DNA of 64,000 bases, taken from positions 5,486,555 through 5,550,554 of the forward strand of contig NC_020054.1 in assembly GCF_000331105.1 (NCBI RefSeq), read 5' to 3'. This stretch comes from Fibrella aestuarina BUZ 2 (GTDB taxonomy: Bacteria; Bacteroidota; Bacteroidia; Cytophagales; Spirosomataceae). Made by a program: the position numbers and the translations under genes. The notes under the pieces are model-generated. The model was given only the letters and a program-made list of their open reading frames with translations. It was not told the DNA's origin and did not search any database. Below are positions 61,241-64,000 of the stretch, one piece after another (the stretch's first letter is position 1; each line of letters opens with the position of its first letter).

Positions 61241-61603
61241 CTACGAATCGCGCCGCAATTTACGCGCAAGGGCGTAGATTTCAAAGCTCGTATAAACTAA
61301 ATACAGTACAAGAAAGGTAATTACGAAAGTCTGGCGATCGGGTACACCATAATAGAGCAGTACGCCCATAAACAACAAGCTCAAAACGAGCTTAGCCGTG
61401 ATGAACGTCATGTAGAATGAGGTGAATTGCGCTGATTTCGGGTCTTTTACAAAAGACATGAGTCGGTGCAGCAGCGCCGATATAGCCACATAAAAGAGCA
61501 GCAGATACGTCCAGTAGGGATGTACCCAGGCTGCGTTAAAATATTGTTTGGCTACAAAAAATACAATTCCAAGAAGAGCCGTAAGAAAGAGAGAGTATCG
61601 CAT
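61241..61603 (-). CDS. small membrane protein upstream of atpB (AtpI-like position)
   Basis: The 120-residue protein has four apparent membrane segments (about 5-20, 29-46, 65-84 and 89-107, with TFVITFLVLYLVYTSFEIY). In size and position before atpB it looks like the AtpI/AtpZ-type assembly protein, but the sequence is not clearly alignable. The gap to polyprenyl synthase is 20 nt and to atpB about 20 nt, so it probably belongs to the same operon as both. Confidence 0.75.
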   Translation of the reverse strand: MRYSLFLTALLGIVFFVAKQYFNAAWVHPYWTYLLLFYVAISALLHRLMSFVKDPKSAQFTSFYMTFITAKLVLSLLFMGVLLYYGVPDRQTFVITFLVLYLVYTSFEIYALARKLRRDS

Positions 61604-61623
61604 AGTTTTGTAGAGAAGAGTCT

Positions 61624-62598
61624 CTACTTGCTTCGCTCGATGGTGTACTGAATCAGGCCGTCGAGCGAATCGCGGTAAGTCGAGGGCGGCAACGTGTGCA
61701 ACAACTCCTGTGCCTGCCGGACATAGTCTTCCATGGCCCGCGTGGCGTAGTCGAGCCCACCCGACTGCTTCACGAAAGTGATTACCTCGTTGACCCGTTT
61801 GGGCTCGTCGCTGTGGTTTTTAATGGTATTGATGATGCGCCGTTTCTCGCCCGACCCGGCCTGACTCAACGCATAGATGAGCGGCAATGTCATTTTCTTT
61901 TCTTTGATATCGATCCCCAGCGGCTTGCCTACTTCGGCGGTACCGTAGTCGAAGAGGTCATCTTTAATCTGGAAGGCGATGCCCACTTTTTCGCCAAAAA
62001 GCCGGGCCGTTCCCAGCACCTCGGCCGAGGCATTGGCAGAACGGGCGCCCATCGCGCAACAGGCCGAGATCAGCGACGCCGTCTTCTGCCGGATAATCTC
62101 GTAATAGACCGCCTCGGTGATGTCGAGGCGGCGGGCTTTCTCGATCTGCAACAGTTCACCTTCCGACAGGTCGCGGACAGCTTTTGAGGCGATACCCAAC
62201 AACTCGAAGTCATGGTTGTCGACCGACAGCAGCAAACCCCTCGACAGTAAATAATCGCCGACGAGGACCGCAATTTTGTTTTTCCAAAGGGCGTTTACCG
62301 AGAAGAAACCACGTCGGTAGTTGGAGTCGTCGACCACATCATCGTGCACAAGCGAAGCCGTATGCAGCAGTTCGATCAGGGCGGCGCCCCGGTAGGTCGA
62401 ATCGTTGATCTGCCCGCACACGCCCGCCGTCAGGAAGACAAACATGGGGCGGAGTTGTTTGCCTTTCCGCCGCACGATGTACGTCATGATCTGATCGAGC
62501 AGCATCACATCGCTTTTCATCAGGTCTTTGAATGTTTGCTCGAAACGGTCCATTTCGGCAGCAATGGGAGCCTGTATGTCAGCAATAGAAAGAGCCAT
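61624..62598 (-). CDS. trans-polyprenyl diphosphate synthase
   Basis: The 324-residue protein has the two Asp-rich motifs of prenyltransferases. The first is SLVHDDVVDDSNYRRG (about 86-101), and the second is AFQIKDDLFDYGTAEVGKPL (about 209-228). KGKQLRPMFVFL at the N-terminus, SEGELLQIEKARR and QKTASLISACCAMGA complete it. It extends allylic diphosphates by isopentenyl units, giving the octaprenyl or longer tail of menaquinone. Chain length is not deducible from the sequence. It lies at the head of the ATP synthase operon, 20 nt away, a link between electron carrier and ATP synthase. Confidence 0.93.
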   Translation of the reverse strand: MALSIADIQAPIAAEMDRFEQTFKDLMKSDVMLLDQIMTYIVRRKGKQLRPMFVFLTAGVCGQINDSTYRGAALIELLHTASLVHDDVVDDSNYRRGFFSVNALWKNKIAVLVGDYLLSRGLLLSVDNHDFELLGIASKAVRDLSEGELLQIEKARRLDITEAVYYEIIRQKTASLISACCAMGARSANASAEVLGTARLFGEKVGIAFQIKDDLFDYGTAEVGKPLGIDIKEKKMTLPLIYALSQAGSGEKRRIINTIKNHSDEPKRVNEVITFVKQSGGLDYATRAMEDYVRQAQELLHTLPPSTYRDSLDGLIQYTIERSK

Positions 62599-62817
62599 TC
62601 GGGTACGTTATGTAGAGACGTTATCGGTGGCGTCTCCTGATGCATCAGCCAATTCAAACGCGGCAAAAGTAGCCATGAAATGATGAACTGTACGTAAAAA
62701 TTGCAATCTTGAACAGGTTTGCGATTGGGCATTTTGTGATTTTGGGTTGTGCCACAAAATGATCATCTGGGTACGTCCTGCGCCAGCCCAACCCGTTACG
62801 CATTACTGTCAAAACCA

Positions 62818-63789
62818 ATGCTCGACCAACCGACCATTCCCGCCGCCGAAGTCCATTCCTCTCCCCTACCCACTTCCTGCGGCCGAACCCTGGTACTGGG
62901 GGGCGGCTCACTGAAAGGTGCCTTTCAATGCGGCGCCATCCTGGCCGTTCTGGAAAGAGGGTTCAAACCCGAGTCGATCTATGGCATCTCGGTGGGTAGC
63001 CTGAACGCCACGTTCCTTACCCACGAAGCCAACCGGCAATTTGCTAAAACAGGGCAGATCGACTGGCCAAAAGCCGGTCGGGCGCTAATGGAGTTCTGGG
63101 TACGTAACATCACCAAGCCCGATGATGTTGCCGTGATCCGGTCGCGCTTTCTGACAGGCTACAACACGTTGATGAGCCGGTTCGATGGCTATCTGGATAA
63201 TACGCCCCTCCAGAACCTAATTCGGCGCCATATCGACGTAGCGGTGTTACGGCAGGGACCGATCAAATTAAAGGTAGGCGCGGTGAACATTATCGAAGGC
63301 GATATGGTCTACGTAGATCCCAGCGATGAGCATTTTCTGGAGTATGTGTTCGCCAGCAGTTCGCTGCCGTTTCTGATGCCGGCCGTGCAGATTGGCGGCG
63401 ACCACCGCAAGGCGTTTCTCGATGGTGGCCTGCGCGAAGTAGCGCCCGTGCGTGAGGCGATCGACGACGGTGCCACCGAGATCATGTGCATCGCCTGCCA
63501 CGCCAAGCGGGTGTTCAATGAGGCCTTCAACTACCGCAGTTTGCTCAACCTGATGGAGCGGGTGAAAGACATCACGGTCAATCAAATCGTGAACAACGAC
63601 ATTGCCTGGGCCGAGCGCTTTGTGGAGCGGGAAAAGCTGCGGGGTCATGCGTTCAGCCTCACCGTCATCCGCCCGACGGTACCCTTAACGCTGAACCTTC
63701 AGAAATTCGACTCCAACGACATCAGTAAGCTCATCGTGCAGGGCTACGAAGCCGCTACAGCGGTGCTTCAGCAACCTGCTAAGGCATAA
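62818..63789 (+). CDS. patatin-like phospholipase
   Basis: The 323-residue protein is a patatin-type acyl hydrolase. The oxyanion glycine loop is LVLGGGSLKGAFQCGA (about 25-40), the nucleophile lies in YGISVGSLNATFL (GxSxG, Ser about 59), and the catalytic Asp in FLDGGLREVAP (about 202-212, DGG). No signal peptide is seen, so it is likely cytoplasmic. Similar bacterial enzymes cleave acyl chains from phospholipids. I use the ATG at 62818; the longer frame to 62749 lacks a family match. The gene diverges from polyprenyl synthase. Confidence 0.93.
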   Translation: MLDQPTIPAAEVHSSPLPTSCGRTLVLGGGSLKGAFQCGAILAVLERGFKPESIYGISVGSLNATFLTHEANRQFAKTGQIDWPKAGRALMEFWVRNITKPDDVAVIRSRFLTGYNTLMSRFDGYLDNTPLQNLIRRHIDVAVLRQGPIKLKVGAVNIIEGDMVYVDPSDEHFLEYVFASSSLPFLMPAVQIGGDHRKAFLDGGLREVAPVREAIDDGATEIMCIACHAKRVFNEAFNYRSLLNLMERVKDITVNQIVNNDIAWAERFVEREKLRGHAFSLTVIRPTVPLTLNLQKFDSNDISKLIVQGYEAATAVLQQPAKA

Positions 63790-63790
63790 A

Positions 63791-63820
63791 AAAATCCCCG
63801 ACCAGTTGGCCGGGGATTTT
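63791..63820. terminator. bidirectional intrinsic terminator
   Basis: Perfect arms AAAATCCCCG (63791-63800) and CGGGGATTTT (63811-63820) with flanking A and T runs sit between convergent genes. Confidence 0.92.
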
Positions 63821-63842
63821 CGCAGGTACGTTGGTTACATCT

Positions 63843-64000
63843 TAGTTGAAGATGTAACGCACACCAAATTGCGCCTGCCAAACGGCGTTCAGCGACGAGT
63901 TCGGCGTAAATGAATCACGCAGTAAGATAGTTCTCTGCGCATTTCCCTCGGTGATCGACTGAGTTGCCAAGCGATACGATAGTGTACCGTTTGAGTTCAC
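63843..64000 (-). CDS. outer membrane beta-barrel protein, C-terminal fragment at window edge
   Basis: On the minus strand a frame open from the window edge to the stop at 63843 gives about 52 residues ending with strand-like NAVWQAQFGVRYIFN. The aromatic-ended last strand is typical of Bacteroidota outer membrane barrels. The rest of the gene lies outside the window. It is convergent with the patatin gene across a terminator. Confidence 0.75.

Overview
The window looks like a chromosome segment of a free-living member of the Bacteroidota, most likely order Cytophagales near Spirosoma or Fibrella. This is inferred from gene content and was not tested by search. The supporting signs are two SusC/SusD outer-membrane pairs, promoters of the TAnnTTTG type, almost no Shine-Dalgarno sequences, a Bacteroidota-style AtpB with a signal peptide, a lycopene cyclase, a GH92 mannosidase and a GC content in the mid to upper fifties. 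Most genes are ordinary chromosomal housekeeping or envelope genes. I see no rRNA, CRISPR array, insertion sequence or complete prophage.

Layout. 1-4.8 kb: the end of a SusC gene, its SusD and a third small lipoprotein. 4.9-7.4 kb: a DUF808 membrane protein, a small release-factor-like ORF, tRNA-Asn and a PH-like protein. 7.4-14.9 kb: rsmG, a family 2 glycosyltransferase, tgt, a signal-peptide protein, a Lys-rich DUF5872-like protein, an acyl-CoA synthetase, a CsbD-like protein and hpf. 14.9-22.7 kb, almost all on the minus strand: metK, a DEAD-type helicase, lycopene cyclase, lipA, an outer-membrane protein and a curlin-repeat protein. 22.8-35 kb: aldehyde dehydrogenase, OsmC, a small membrane protein, LytTR regulator, siroheme-type dehydrogenase, two tandem paralogous outer-membrane proteins, pgi, a T4-type polynucleotide kinase-phosphatase, a YitT protein, and an ECF sigma / two membrane proteins / Hsp20 cluster. 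35.5-45.6 kb: a second SusC/SusD pair, an Lrp regulator divergent from a threonine dehydrogenase-kbl operon, and a GH92 mannosidase. 46-52 kb: an RND efflux operon. 52-58.5 kb: asnS, a DUF2383 protein, aldo/keto reductase, a lipoprotein, tyrA and an aminotransferase. 58.6-64 kb: an ATP synthase operon that stops after atpH, polyprenyl synthase, a patatin phospholipase and the end of an outer-membrane barrel gene.

Two features run through the whole window and are not explained by single genes. First, many gene boundaries hold a long inverted repeat with arms of about 17-50 nt that almost fills the spacer and often touches a stop codon. The arms match within a copy but differ between copies, while several copies share a central core around GTTGGCTGACG. 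Four copies instead share arms built of ATG/CAT-like words. Second, the octamer GGTACGTT/AACGTACC is far more frequent than chance would suggest, including inside genes. These two patterns are the best candidates here for something undescribed.

At the pathway level, the SusCD pairs and the GH92 enzyme point to glycan scavenging. Lrp-TDH-KBL forms a threonine-to-glycine unit, and the adaptor, pump and outer-membrane channel form one tripartite exporter. CsbD, Hsp20, OsmC, DUF2383 and HPF give a stress-adaptation flavour.
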